Of a stretch of 64,000 nt of DNA, positions 1 through 9,548 are shown in pieces (within the stretch, counting starts at the first letter, position 1; each line of letters starts with the position of its first letter). A model generated the notes under the pieces. It was not told the DNA's origin and searched no databases. It saw only the letters and a list, made by a program, of their open reading frames with translations. Origin of the DNA: Collinsella sp. (GTDB lineage: Bacteria > Actinomycetota > Coriobacteriia > Coriobacteriales > Coriobacteriaceae); the NCBI GenBank assembly GCA_031296755.1, contig JAUMMZ010000021.1, positions 62,001-126,000 on the forward strand, read 5' to 3'. The translations under genes were made by a program, and so were the position numbers.

Positions 1-92
1 AATGCGAAACCTAGGAGCAACTTGGTGCGCGGGTCCAGTCGATGGACCGCGCTATCTCCAGGATAGTAGCTACCAAACGAAAACGCCTCCAT
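1..92 (-). CDS. ecfT: EcfT transmembrane component, 5' part only
   Basis: Only the first 30 codons are inside the window; the gene continues past the left edge. The start codon overlaps the stop codon of the ATPase gene (TAATG), and a GAGGAGGG ribosome site lies a few bases upstream. The N-terminus reads MEAFSFGSYYPGDSAVHRLD and continues into a PRTKLLL stretch. That GxYxPGxSxxHRLDPRTKL pattern is the hallmark start of EcfT, the membrane scaffold that couples the ATPases of an energy-coupling-factor transporter to its substrate-binding S component. As third gene of the operon it is expected to be co-translated with the ATPase. Confidence 0.85.
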   Translation of the reverse strand, partial: MEAFSFGSYYPGDSAVHRLDPRTKLLLGFA

Positions 93-1996
93 TAGCAGCC
101 CTCCTCTCGCGCGGGCATCTTGGAATCGACCTGGCAGAGGGCGTCCGCGGGCTTGCCCGCACGGCCCATCAGCACGCCGGCCAGCTCATCGGCCAGCGAA
201 TCAACCGTATAGAGTTTGTCGCAGCGCAGCGGCACGCCAGTCCCAGCAAGTGCCAACGCCATACGCTGAGCGGCAGGAACACCTAGACCGATCGACTTGA
301 GCTCGTCCGCGTGCGCAAAAACCTGTGCAGGCGTTCCCTCGGCAAACACCGCGCCCTCGTTCATCACAACCATACGGTCGCAACAATTAGCCAAGTCATC
401 CATGCTGTGTGAAACCATGACAACAGTCAGGCCCTCGCGATGGAGCCGATCGATGAGCCCCAGGAAATCCCTGCGCGCAGCCGGATCGAGCCCCGCCATG
501 GGCTCGTCGAGTACCAGGACCTCGGGTTCCATGGCGAGCACGCCGGCAAACGCCACGCGGCGCTGCTGGCCGCCCGAAAGCTCAAAGGGGCTCTTGTCGC
601 CTATCGCGGCGAGATCGAGACCCGCGCGCGCAAGCGATGATGCGACACGACGCGCAACCTCGTCTTGCGGCAGACCAAGGTTGCGCGGGCCAAACGCCAC
701 GTCCTGCGACACGGTCTCGGCAAATAGCTGGCGCTCGGGATACTGAAACACCACGCCGACCTTAGCCTTAACCGCGGCGGCGTCTTTCTTGCTTGATAGG
801 TCGAGCCCCAGCGCGCAAACGTTTCCCTCCTGCGGACGAATCAACCCGTTGAGATGCTGAACCAGCGTTGATTTACCCGAGCCGGTATGACCCGCCAGGC
901 CCAGAAACTCGCCACGACGCACCGTCAGCGAAACATCGCGCAGTGCCCAGGGACTGTTTGGATCGTTGCCCCAAAGAGCCTGTTTGCTCGATGCGTCCGC
1001 AGTGGTCGCCCGCTTGCGCCATCGACGGCGCTCGCGGGCGCTCAGCGAGTAACTATGTGAGAGATGCGAAATCTCGATAACGGGCTCCGATGCGGCCGCC
1101 TCGTTAGTCGCGAAGGATGCATTGTCGAGCATACGAGAATCGGATGCGGAAGGCTGCACTGCGACGTCCGCCCCGCCCCGCTCGGCGTAAACCCGCGCAA
1201 TCTCGGCGACCATATCTGCCTCGCGCACCTGCGCGCAAACGGAAACGCCCTTCTCACGAAGTGCCCTACCTAGGCAGCACGACGCCGGCATATCCAGGTT
1301 GAGCTGCGCAAGTTCGTCCGCCCGCGTCAAGATTTCCTCGGGCTTACCGAGCATGGCAACGCGGCCCGCTTGGAAGACAGCAACGCGATCGGCCTCGGCG
1401 GCCTCTTCCATAAAGTGCGTAATCATCACGATGGTCATGCCACGATTGTGCAACGCGTGGCAAGCCTTCATGAGGCCCTTGCGTCCACGCGGATCGAGCA
1501 TCGAGGAAGCCTCGTCCAATATGAGCACGCGCGGCTCCATGGCGAGCACGCCGGCAAGCGCCACGCGCTGCTTTTGGCCGCCCGAAAGCGCATGGGTCTC
1601 GTGACGCTCAAAGCCCACCAGGCCCACACCCTTCAGCGCCTCGCGTACGCGCTGCGCAATTTGCGCCGACGGCACGCCAAGGTTTTCGGGACCAAACGCA
1701 ACGTCATCTTCGACAAGCGTTGCCACCAGCTGGTCATCGGGATTCTGGAATACCATGCCCGCGGTCGAACGAATGTCGTAGACCAGCTCGGGGTCGGACG
1801 CATCCATGCCGTTGACGCGTACCGTGCCCGCATCGGGCTGCAACAGTGCATTCAGATGCTTGGCAAACGTCGACTTGCCCGACCCATTGCCACCGAGGAT
1901 GCAGAAAAACTCGCCATCCTCGATGTTCAGATCGATGCCGTCGAGTACCGGTGCGGCACCGTCATAGCTAAAGGAAACGCCCCGACACTCAATCAT
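92..1996 (-). CDS. ecfA: ECF transporter ATPase, EcfA1-EcfA2 type fusion
   Basis: One 634-residue chain carries two complete ABC ATPase domains. Domain 1 (about 1-240) shows Walker A GGNGSGKS, an NPDDQ Q-loop, LSGGQ and Walker B VLILDEASSMLD. After a polar linker (about 240-305), domain 2 has GHTGSGKS, YPERQ, LSGGQ and VLVLDEPMAGLD. In most bacteria EcfA1 and EcfA2 are separate proteins of about 280 residues, so this is a fusion of the two subunits that power ECF vitamin uptake. The start overlaps the S-component stop by four bases (ATGA) and the stop overlaps the EcfT start, so the three genes form one translationally coupled operon. Cytoplasmic, membrane-associated. The substrate is inferred from the neighbouring S component and riboswitch. 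Confidence 0.93.
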   Translation of the reverse strand: MIECRGVSFSYDGAAPVLDGIDLNIEDGEFFCILGGNGSGKSTFAKHLNALLQPDAGTVRVNGMDASDPELVYDIRSTAGMVFQNPDDQLVATLVEDDVAFGPENLGVPSAQIAQRVREALKGVGLVGFERHETHALSGGQKQRVALAGVLAMEPRVLILDEASSMLDPRGRKGLMKACHALHNRGMTIVMITHFMEEAAEADRVAVFQAGRVAMLGKPEEILTRADELAQLNLDMPASCCLGRALREKGVSVCAQVREADMVAEIARVYAERGGADVAVQPSASDSRMLDNASFATNEAAASEPVIEISHLSHSYSLSARERRRWRKRATTADASSKQALWGNDPNSPWALRDVSLTVRRGEFLGLAGHTGSGKSTLVQHLNGLIRPQEGNVCALGLDLSSKKDAAAVKAKVGVVFQYPERQLFAETVSQDVAFGPRNLGLPQDEVARRVASSLARAGLDLAAIGDKSPFELSGGQQRRVAFAGVLAMEPEVLVLDEPMAGLDPAARRDFLGLIDRLHREGLTVVMVSHSMDDLANCCDRMVVMNEGAVFAEGTPAQVFAHADELKSIGLGVPAAQRMALALAGTGVPLRCDKLYTVDSLADELAGVLMGRAGKPADALCQVDSKMPAREEGC

Positions 1997-2583
1997 GCGC
2001 GGCCTTTGACCTGGTCCTTTTTAGGCGTGATGAGGTTGGAGACCGCCTTGTACACCGCAAGCGTCAATACCGAGTTAAGTACGGTCTTGATAAGGTTGAA
2101 CGGCAGCACGGCAGGAATCATGAGCGGGGCGATCACATCGACCGAGCCATACCAGAACCATACGCCAATGGTAAGGTTTGCGACCATAGACAACGCCGTA
2201 GCGGCAATAACGCCGAGCACCAGGCCAATCACGGCACCCTTATAGGTATGCATCTTCTGATAGACAATAGCCGCGGGCAGAATGTAGCCCAGCGTGGCAA
2301 CCAGGTTCATAAGCGCGCCGACCCAGTCACCCGTGGTGAGCGCATGGATAACGATAGCCATAGCGGCAACAGCGGTTCCGGCACCGGGGCCATACGCAAA
2401 TCCGCACACCATTGCCGGCACCAGCGACGGGTCGTAGGTCAAAAACGGCGCCGAAGGAAGGATGGGCAGCTGCACGTACATAAACAGGGCGCCCAAGGCG
2501 CACATCAACGCCATGGTAACGAGCTGTTTGGTGCTCCACCTATTCGTGTTCTCAAAATGGATATGCTGCGACTGTTCAGACAT
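1993..2583 (-). CDS. ribU: Riboflavin-type ECF transporter S component
   Basis: A 196-residue, very hydrophobic protein with about six membrane segments. It resembles the RibU family: an N-terminal MALMCALGALFMYV helix, then a FLTYDPSLVPAM segment matching the conserved 'F-x-YDPSD-x-P' region of riboflavin S components. It should bind riboflavin outside the membrane and deliver it with EcfT and EcfA. I start it at the second in-frame ATG (2583), preceded by AGGTGA at good spacing. The upstream ATG at 2604 lies inside the FMN riboswitch sequence. The riboswitch directly upstream is strong independent support for flavin transport. Confidence 0.88.
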   Translation of the reverse strand: MSEQSQHIHFENTNRWSTKQLVTMALMCALGALFMYVQLPILPSAPFLTYDPSLVPAMVCGFAYGPGAGTAVAAMAIVIHALTTGDWVGALMNLVATLGYILPAAIVYQKMHTYKGAVIGLVLGVIAATALSMVANLTIGVWFWYGSVDVIAPLMIPAVLPFNLIKTVLNSVLTLAVYKAVSNLITPKKDQVKGRA

Positions 2584-2596
2584 AAGATCACCTGCC

Positions 2597-2776
2597 TCTT
2601 TCATCCGGACTCTAACCGTTGGTACTGGGATCTCACCAGTTCAGCCGGCATGCGAACCAACGCACACACGGGTCGCGGACTCATCGGCTCGGCCGCAGGC
2701 ACCTCGCCCACGCCACGGCGCCCCTGTGGCACCGCCCGATTTACCGCCAGTAGGGAATTCCACCCCGCCCTGAAAC
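2597..2776 (-). promoter_or_regulatory. FMN riboswitch (RFN element)
   Basis: Read on the minus strand, the region opens with the RFN core GGGGTGGAATTCCCTACTGG followed by CGGT (about 2776-2742), and closes with GAGATCCCAGTACCAACGGT and AGAGTCCGGATGAAAGAGG near 2597. Both conserved ends of the FMN-binding aptamer are present in order. The 3' end runs straight into the ribosome site of the S-component gene at 2583 with no obvious separate terminator. Control of translation initiation by FMN is therefore a reasonable inference, expected to switch off uptake when FMN is plentiful. Confidence 0.93.
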
Positions 2777-2982
2777 AGCAATTGCAAGTGTAGCACGGGC
2801 AGGTATTCGCGCAAGTATGCCAAGGGTAATTTGTGGCGGGGATCAGTTGCCGCAACAACCACGTTCCCCACCCATCCCAAAGTAACGCGCCTTTCGCGCA
2901 AAGCGCGAAACAGCGAAGGGGACACGTATCCCTATCAACCACGTCCTTCTCCGCCCGCCGACTTCAAGGCCGTAAACGCAGG

Positions 2983-3123
2983 GGATCCGGGGGCGTGACG
3001 GGGCTTCTCTCCGGAACATTCCACAGGACGCAAAGAGGCTCCGCAGCGCGAAGCGCGATGCGGAGCCTCTTTGCATGTCCGAGGACGTTCCGGAGAGAAA
3101 CACCCGTCACGCCCCCGGATTCC
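2983..3123. repeat. 141-bp imperfect palindrome downstream of groEL
   Basis: The two halves are near-perfect reverse complements: GGATCCGGGGGCGTGACGGG on the left pairs with the segment ending GCCCCCGGATTCC on the right; then CTCTCCGGAAC with GTTCCGGAGAG; then CAAAGAGGCTCCGCA with TGCGGAGCCTCTTTG. The short centre is GCGCGAAGCGCGA. Arms are about 65 nt with a few mismatches. It starts about 28 bp after the groEL stop and would form an unusually long transcript hairpin, probably a terminator or 3' stabiliser. Between it and the riboswitch (2777-2982) I see no gene, only a small hairpin TTCGCGC/GCGCGAA at 2892-2908. Confidence 0.8.
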
Positions 3124-3150
3124 CGGTGGGAGTTCTAGACCTTGTCGGCC

Positions 3151-4866
<1,716 letters not shown>

Positions 4867-4884
4867 TCAGAGAGCCTGGTGAAA

Positions 4885-5178
4885 CTAGGCCTCGACGACG
4901 GCGTAGATGTCGTCGGCGCGCATCAGCAGATACTTCTCGCCGTCGACCTTGACCTCGTTGCCACCGAACTTACCGTAGATGACAACGTCGCCAACCTTGA
5001 CGTCCATGGGGATGCGCTCACCCTTGTCGTTGACCTTGCCGGCGCCCACGGCAACGATGGTGCCACGCTGCGGCTTCTCCTGTGCGTTACTGGCGATATA
5101 CAGACCAGAAGCGGTCTTCTGCTCGGCCTCGTCGGGCTTGACCAGAACACGATCTGCAAGCGGCTTCAAAGACGACAT
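4885..5178 (-). CDS. groS: Co-chaperonin GroES
   Basis: A 97-residue protein, the normal length. It starts MSSLKPLADRVLVKPDEAEQ, has the mobile loop KTASGLYIASNAQEKPQ (about 22-38) that docks on GroEL, and a VGDVVIYGKFGGNEV core. An upstream in-frame ATG at 5289 would add 37 unrelated residues. I use 5178 because it is preceded by AAGGAGGAG and matches the family start. I looked upstream for a CIRCE inverted repeat (TTAGCACTC/GAGTGCTAA) and did not find one, so heat-shock control by HrcA at this site is not supported by the sequence. Confidence 0.97.
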   Translation of the reverse strand: MSSLKPLADRVLVKPDEAEQKTASGLYIASNAQEKPQRGTIVAVGAGKVNDKGERIPMDVKVGDVVIYGKFGGNEVKVDGEKYLLMRADDIYAVVEA

Positions 5179-5314
5179 GCTTGTCTCCTCCTTTTTGGGC
5201 CGCGCGGTTATACCACGCGAATTAACCCTTTTGTTTGCGTACGCGTTGAATGGTACCCACGAATGGCGGGTTATACAACACGGAGTCAAAAAATCTTATT
5301 TTTTGGCACTTAGA

Positions 5315-5525
5315 TTTTCTGAATGCCGGGGGATAACTTAGCAGTGGCTCCCGTGTGGCTCCGGAGGGGCGGGGCATAAGGTTTCCTGCTCGGGCAGTCC
5401 TGCTCGCACGAAGGCCACATTAAGTGGCCTTCGGCTCGTGCGGAACTCGCGATAAACCTTATGCCCCGCCCCTCCGGAGCCACACGGGAGCCAGGTTAAC
5501 TAATTCGGGCCCGGCATTCAGAAAA
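5315..5525. repeat. 211-bp imperfect palindrome between the amidohydrolase gene and groES
   Basis: Nested inverted repeats span the interval. TTTTCTGAATGCCGGG at the left end pairs with the CCGGCATTCAGAAAA end. A nearly uninterrupted arm of about 39 nt (5345-5383, beginning TGGCTCCCGTGTGGCTCCGG) is the exact reverse complement of 5454-5492. The centre is GCACGAAGGCCAC...GTGGCCTTCGGCTCGTGC (about 5406-5441). No coding frame here looks real. It lies about 135 bp upstream of the groES start and 158 bp beyond the amidohydrolase stop, on the outgoing side of the latter. Confidence 0.82.
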
Positions 5526-5597
5526 GTCAGTGCAGCAAAATGGCGATGCGGATGGGATGCACAAGATAGGGGCACGTTGTTGGGACGCGCTCTTTTA

Positions 5598-5664
5598 AGT
5601 TGCGGTGGAATAGTTCCTGTTTTTGGGCTTGAAGGCCGATTTTAGGGACTATTTCACCGCAACT
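5598..5664. repeat. 67-bp palindrome downstream of the amidohydrolase gene
   Basis: AGTTGCGGTGGAATAGTTCC (5598-5617) is matched by GGGACTATTTCACCGCAACT (5645-5664), with 18 of 20 positions complementary and the others G-U compatible. The loop is 27 nt. It ends 18 bp beyond the stop of the minus-strand amidohydrolase gene and is probably its transcription terminator or 3' hairpin, although no long T-run follows. Confidence 0.7.
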
Positions 5665-5682
5665 GAGGGGTGGGATGCGGGG

Positions 5683-7332
5683 CTAGCGCTCGTAAATCAA
5701 GTTGCCTGCCAGGTAGGTGGCTTGGACTTTGGTGGCCTGGAGCTCTTGGGGGTCAATGGTAAGCGGGTTTTGGTCCAGGACTACCAGGTCGGCGTACTTG
5801 CCGGGCTCCAAGCTGCCGAGGTTTTGCTCGTCGCCCGCTGCATAGGCGCTGCCCAGGGTGTAGTTGCGCAGAGCCGTTGCTGCATCGATGCGCTCGCTCG
5901 GCAACCAGCCGCCCTCGGGCCAGTGGCTTTTGGGGTCCTGGCGCGTGATAGCCGTGTAGAGCACGTTCATGCTGGTAACGGGCGTGATAGGGCTGTCAGT
6001 ACCGAAGGCTTGGCGAATGCCGCGCTGCTTATAGGTTGCGAACGGCCACATGATGCGGCTGCGCTCAAGGCCCAGATCGCGCTCCGGTCCACCCGGGTCG
6101 AGCGTAATGTGGCAGGGCTGGCTCGAGGCAACCACGTTGAGCTTGCGCAAGCGATCGATGTCCTCGGGCAGGAGGTTCTCCAGATGCTCGAGCGTGTTAT
6201 GGCCGTGCTGGGGCAGCCCGTACAGGTCGGCGGCCTCCTCGAAGATATCCAGCGCGGCATGAATCGCACCGTCACCGATGACGTGGATGCGCACGGTGTG
6301 ACCACGCTCCGCGGCCGCCAGAACCAATTTGCGCATGCGCTCAGCCGGGACCGTCAGACGGCCCTGGTCGCCCGGGAAGCGCGGATTGGTATAGGGCTCG
6401 GTGAGATATGCCGTGTGTTCGCTCGACACGCCGTCGAAGAACTGCTTAAAACCCGGCGCCGAAAGCAGCGCGTTGTTCGCGTAACGTACCTGGAGCTCTT
6501 CTAGACGCGACTGGTCATCCAGCAGCGTGGGGAACAGATGGGCACGAATGCCCAGCTTGCCGGCCGTCTGCAATTTGTCATAGACATCGTCGCGGATAAA
6601 GTCGCATCCCGGCATGGGCATGAGCGACATGTCGCAGATCGAGGTGATGCCCTGCTCGGCCATGCGCCTCATTTGATCGGCGTAAGCGCTTGCGGTGCGA
6701 TCTTCGCCCAGCCACTCAAGGCAGCGCGGCAACAGCTGCATGGCAGCCGCTTCGTGAGCAATGCCCGTGAGCTCGCCGTTTGCGTCCTTGTCGTAGCTAC
6801 CGCCCGCTGGCGGCTCGCTGTCGCGCGTGACGCCGAGCGCCTCGAGTGCACAGCTGTTGAGCCACAGCGTGTGGCCGTCGCCCGAGTACATAACGCAGGG
6901 ACGATCGGGGAATGCCGCATCGAGCGACGCCTTGCTAGGATGCTCGGGCGGGTCCCAACGGTAGTCGCGCCAGCCCTGCGTCACAACCCAAGCGTCGTCG
7001 GGCAGGTCCTGGGAAAACTCGAGCGCATGTTGCACCAGTGCCGCCTCGGACGTGCCCATATCCATGAGCATGTACGGCGAGGAGCCAACCGAGGTATGGA
7101 AGAAGTGCAGATGAGCGTCATGGAAACCGGGGCAGACAAACTGCTCGCCGTAATCGATAACCGGCGTGGCGGCGGGAGCGGCGGCAATCACGTCATCGGG
7201 CTTTCCGACTGCGACGATACGGTCGCCTGCGATGGCAATCGCCAGCTCGCGGGCGGTATCGATGCCGTCTTGCGCGGTAAAGACGTTCTTGGAGCGGATA
7301 ATCCGATCGATATGCTGCATGGGCATCCCCAT
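5683..7332 (-). CDS. Amidohydrolase family protein, YtcJ-like (amidohydrolase 3)
   Basis: 549 residues. N-terminal beta-sandwich start (IIRSKNVFTA...) followed by the metal site CPGFHDAHLHFFHT (HxH), HVIGDGAIHAALD in the barrel, a late metal aspartate in FGTDSPITP, and the closing LGSLEPGKYADLVVLDQNPL typical of amidohydrolase-3/YtcJ proteins. These are cytoplasmic zinc or iron hydrolases of amide or related bonds; the natural substrate is usually unknown and I do not assign one. Three in-frame ATGs are clustered (7332, 7326, 7320), none with a strong ribosome site; I use the first. Its divergent neighbour is a peptidase of the M20 family. Confidence 0.88.
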   Translation of the reverse strand: MGMPMQHIDRIIRSKNVFTAQDGIDTARELAIAIAGDRIVAVGKPDDVIAAAPAATPVIDYGEQFVCPGFHDAHLHFFHTSVGSSPYMLMDMGTSEAALVQHALEFSQDLPDDAWVVTQGWRDYRWDPPEHPSKASLDAAFPDRPCVMYSGDGHTLWLNSCALEALGVTRDSEPPAGGSYDKDANGELTGIAHEAAAMQLLPRCLEWLGEDRTASAYADQMRRMAEQGITSICDMSLMPMPGCDFIRDDVYDKLQTAGKLGIRAHLFPTLLDDQSRLEELQVRYANNALLSAPGFKQFFDGVSSEHTAYLTEPYTNPRFPGDQGRLTVPAERMRKLVLAAAERGHTVRIHVIGDGAIHAALDIFEEAADLYGLPQHGHNTLEHLENLLPEDIDRLRKLNVVASSQPCHITLDPGGPERDLGLERSRIMWPFATYKQRGIRQAFGTDSPITPVTSMNVLYTAITRQDPKSHWPEGGWLPSERIDAATALRNYTLGSAYAAGDEQNLGSLEPGKYADLVVLDQNPLTIDPQELQATKVQATYLAGNLIYER

Positions 7333-7488
7333 CTCTGGCAGGAAATTCAACACCCCCGAGTGTACTCCCCCACTCTTGTTACAAAACCCCAAGCGGCAAA
7401 CGGCAACTTTACCAGCCCTAGCGGCAGGTGGCATACTGGAGAGAGCCTGTACGATTTTGCGATCAACCCAGCAAGGAGCAAATCGACC

Positions 7489-8952
7489 ATGACGAAGACC
7501 AAGGCACAGCAGATTATGGCGGCGACCGAGGCTCGCGCGGCAGACGATGTCACCGCGGCCATCCGAGATATCGCCACCGAGTTTGAGCCCTACATCATCA
7601 AGCAGCGCCGCCACTTCCATAAGCACCCGGAGTTGAGCCTTGCCGAGGAGCGCACGACCTCCGACATCGCCAACCAGCTCGACGCCATGAATATCCCCTA
7701 CGAGCGTCCCCTCAAGACGGGCCTGGTGGCGACCCTTCGCGGCACCGCGCCCGACGCCTATCGCGAGGACGGCACGCCGCGCCGCCGTATCCTGCTGCGC
7801 GCCGACATCGACGCCCTGCCCGTTACCGAGCAGACCGGCGAGGAGTTTGCCAGCGTCAACGAGGGCTGCATGCACGCCTGCGGCCACGACTGCCACATCG
7901 CCATGATGCTCGGCACGCTGCAGATCCTGCGCCATATGACCGACGACATCCACGGCGAGGTCCGCATCGTCTTCCAGCCCAGCGAGGAAAACGGCCAGGG
8001 CGCCAAGCTCATGATCGGCACGGGCGTGCTCGACGGCGTCGATGGTGCCTACGCCGCGCATATCTGGAGCGAAGTCGACGCCGGCACCGTGAGCTGTGAG
8101 CCCGGCCCGCGCATGGCAAACACCGACTGGTTCCGCATCGATGTCCGCGGCACCTCGTGCCATGGCGCCATGCCCCAGCGCGGCCACGACGCCGTTATGG
8201 TGGCTGCCGAGATCGTCAACGCCCTGCAGACCATCGTCTCGCGCGAGATCAGCCCCTACGAGCCGGCTGTCATCACCGTCGGCGAGCTGCACGGCGGCAC
8301 CGCGCGCAACGTTATCGCCGGCACGGCCTACCTCGCCGGCACGGTGCGCACCTATGGCGACAAGACGCACGAGGAAATGCCCGAGCTTATGCGCCGCATC
8401 GTGGAGCACACCGCGGCAGCCCTGGGCGCAGAGGCCGAACTTACCGACTACACCATCGCCAACTACAAGGTCGAAAACGACGTCGCCTCGAGCGAGCGTT
8501 GTCGTCAGGCCGTGGTCAAGTGCTTGGGCCCCGCGGGCGAAGGCCATTATCGCGGCACGCTTTCGGGCGAGGATTTTTCGGAGTACCTGCGCCGCGTGCC
8601 GGGCGTGCTCGCCTTTGTTGGCACGCGCAACCCCCAGATTGGCGCCACGTACGCCCAACATTCTTGCTTCTACAAGATTGACGAGACCGTGCTGGCAAAG
8701 GGCTCCATGGTGGCCGCCCAGTATGCTATCGACTTTTTGGCCGAGCCCACGCAAGAGGAGCTCGACGGCCCCACGATCGCCGCGGTTGCCGAGACCAACC
8801 CCGACTTGGCCGCCAAGCTGCGCTCTGCCAAGGCCACGGCCGCTGAGGCGCGCGACGCCATGCACGATGCTCGCACCGCCCGCCATGCTGCAATCAAGGG
8901 CATCCACGATGCGCGGGCTGCCGCTCGCCACGAGGAAAAGCGCGACGAGTAG
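7489..8952 (+). CDS. M20D-family metal-dependent amidase/peptidase (HipO-like)
   Basis: 487 residues. It matches M20D amidohydrolases (hippurate or N-acyl amino acid hydrolases): RRHFHKHPELS near residue 40, the metal-binding HACGHDCHIAM, FQPSEENGQGA with the catalytic glutamates, the dimerisation-domain motif CHGAMPQRGHDAV, and a C-terminal metal histidine in YAQHSCFYKID. The family averages about 400 residues; here the last 60 or so form an extra Ala/Arg/His-rich, probably helical tail. Start at 7489 is supported by AAGGAG eleven bases upstream; a much longer in-frame extension upstream overlaps the divergent gene and is not credible. Cytoplasmic; exact substrate not inferable. Confidence 0.9.
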   Translation: MTKTKAQQIMAATEARAADDVTAAIRDIATEFEPYIIKQRRHFHKHPELSLAEERTTSDIANQLDAMNIPYERPLKTGLVATLRGTAPDAYREDGTPRRRILLRADIDALPVTEQTGEEFASVNEGCMHACGHDCHIAMMLGTLQILRHMTDDIHGEVRIVFQPSEENGQGAKLMIGTGVLDGVDGAYAAHIWSEVDAGTVSCEPGPRMANTDWFRIDVRGTSCHGAMPQRGHDAVMVAAEIVNALQTIVSREISPYEPAVITVGELHGGTARNVIAGTAYLAGTVRTYGDKTHEEMPELMRRIVEHTAAALGAEAELTDYTIANYKVENDVASSERCRQAVVKCLGPAGEGHYRGTLSGEDFSEYLRRVPGVLAFVGTRNPQIGATYAQHSCFYKIDETVLAKGSMVAAQYAIDFLAEPTQEELDGPTIAAVAETNPDLAAKLRSAKATAAEARDAMHDARTARHAAIKGIHDARAAARHEEKRDE

Positions 8953-8987
8953 CCGTCACGCCCATCCATAACAGCCTGGCTAAAGCA

Positions 8988-9026
8988 AAGCGGGGGCGGA
9001 CGTTATCTCAACGTTCGCCCCCGCTT
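8988..9026. terminator. Bidirectional terminator hairpin
   Basis: AAGCGGGGGCGGACGTT and AACGTTCGCCCCCGCTT form a 17-bp stem with one mismatch and a 5-nt loop. It sits between the convergent ends of the M20 gene (plus) and the DUF2752 gene (minus), so it can serve both. Confidence 0.8.
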
Positions 9027-9058
9027 ATGTGTCGACCGTTTTTCTAGCGCGTCCTCCG

Positions 9059-9535
9059 TCACGCCAGGTAAGAGCGAAGGATGGTGAGCCAGCGTGGGGG
9101 TTCGAGGTGGATGATATCGTCGGGAACTCCGGCGGGCGCATAGCCGCCAAAGAGCAGACCGGCATCTGCCGGATTGACGAGGCGCACGATCCATACGACG
9201 ACGACCAGCACGCACAACACGGTGACCGCAATGTCGATACCACGCTTTAGCTTGCTCGATGCCACCTCCTCGCGCACGAACGCGAGCACAAACGCAATCG
9301 GCACCACCCAAAACAGCGGATGGTAGGCAAAGGCAGCCGCATAATCGAGGCGCAGCGCCGCCAGCCACGCCCTCGTCATGCCGCATCCCGGACAAGGAAT
9401 GCCCGTCATCAATCGAAAAATGCAGCCAATGTCGAGCAGGTAGAGCGCGAGCCAGGCGACAAAGAGCGCGCCGGTGCAAAAAAGGGCGCGGCGAAGGAGC
9501 TCTGCCGTGCCCCTATGTCCCTGGAAGCTGTTCAC
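9059..9535 (-). CDS. DUF2752 family membrane protein
   Basis: About 158 residues with four hydrophobic segments. The signature GIPCPGCGMTRAWLAAL followed by FAYHPLFW identifies the DUF2752 family, whose function is unknown. No ATG start exists outside the preceding gene. I choose GTG at 9535, which follows AAGGGCGGC 13 bp after the upstream stop; another GTG lies at the upstream stop itself. It directly follows a zinc-ribbon DUF4234 protein on the same strand, and the two are probably co-transcribed. Confidence 0.75.
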   Translation of the reverse strand: MNSFQGHRGTAELLRRALFCTGALFVAWLALYLLDIGCIFRLMTGIPCPGCGMTRAWLAALRLDYAAAFAYHPLFWVVPIAFVLAFVREEVASSKLKRGIDIAVTVLCVLVVVVWIVRLVNPADAGLLFGGYAPAGVPDDIIHLEPPRWLTILRSYLA

Positions 9536-9548
9536 GCCGCCCTTATTG

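Noticed and set aside
2584..2604. ATG 2604 as start of the riboflavin S component
   Set aside because: This ATG is part of the conserved GGATGAAAGAGG end of the FMN riboswitch; the next ATG has the proper ribosome site.
5179..5344. CIRCE or HAIR heat-shock operator upstream of groES
   Set aside because: Neither TTAGCACTC-N9-GAGTGCTAA nor CTTGAGT-N7-ACTCAAG is present; only weak promoter-like sequences were seen.
7333..8931. Minus-strand open frame continuing upstream of the amidohydrolase for about 530 codons
   Set aside because: It is antisense to the M20 peptidase gene; its peptide is low-complexity and unlike any family, while the plus-strand frame carries all M20 motifs. The frame is open only because of GC-rich codon bias.
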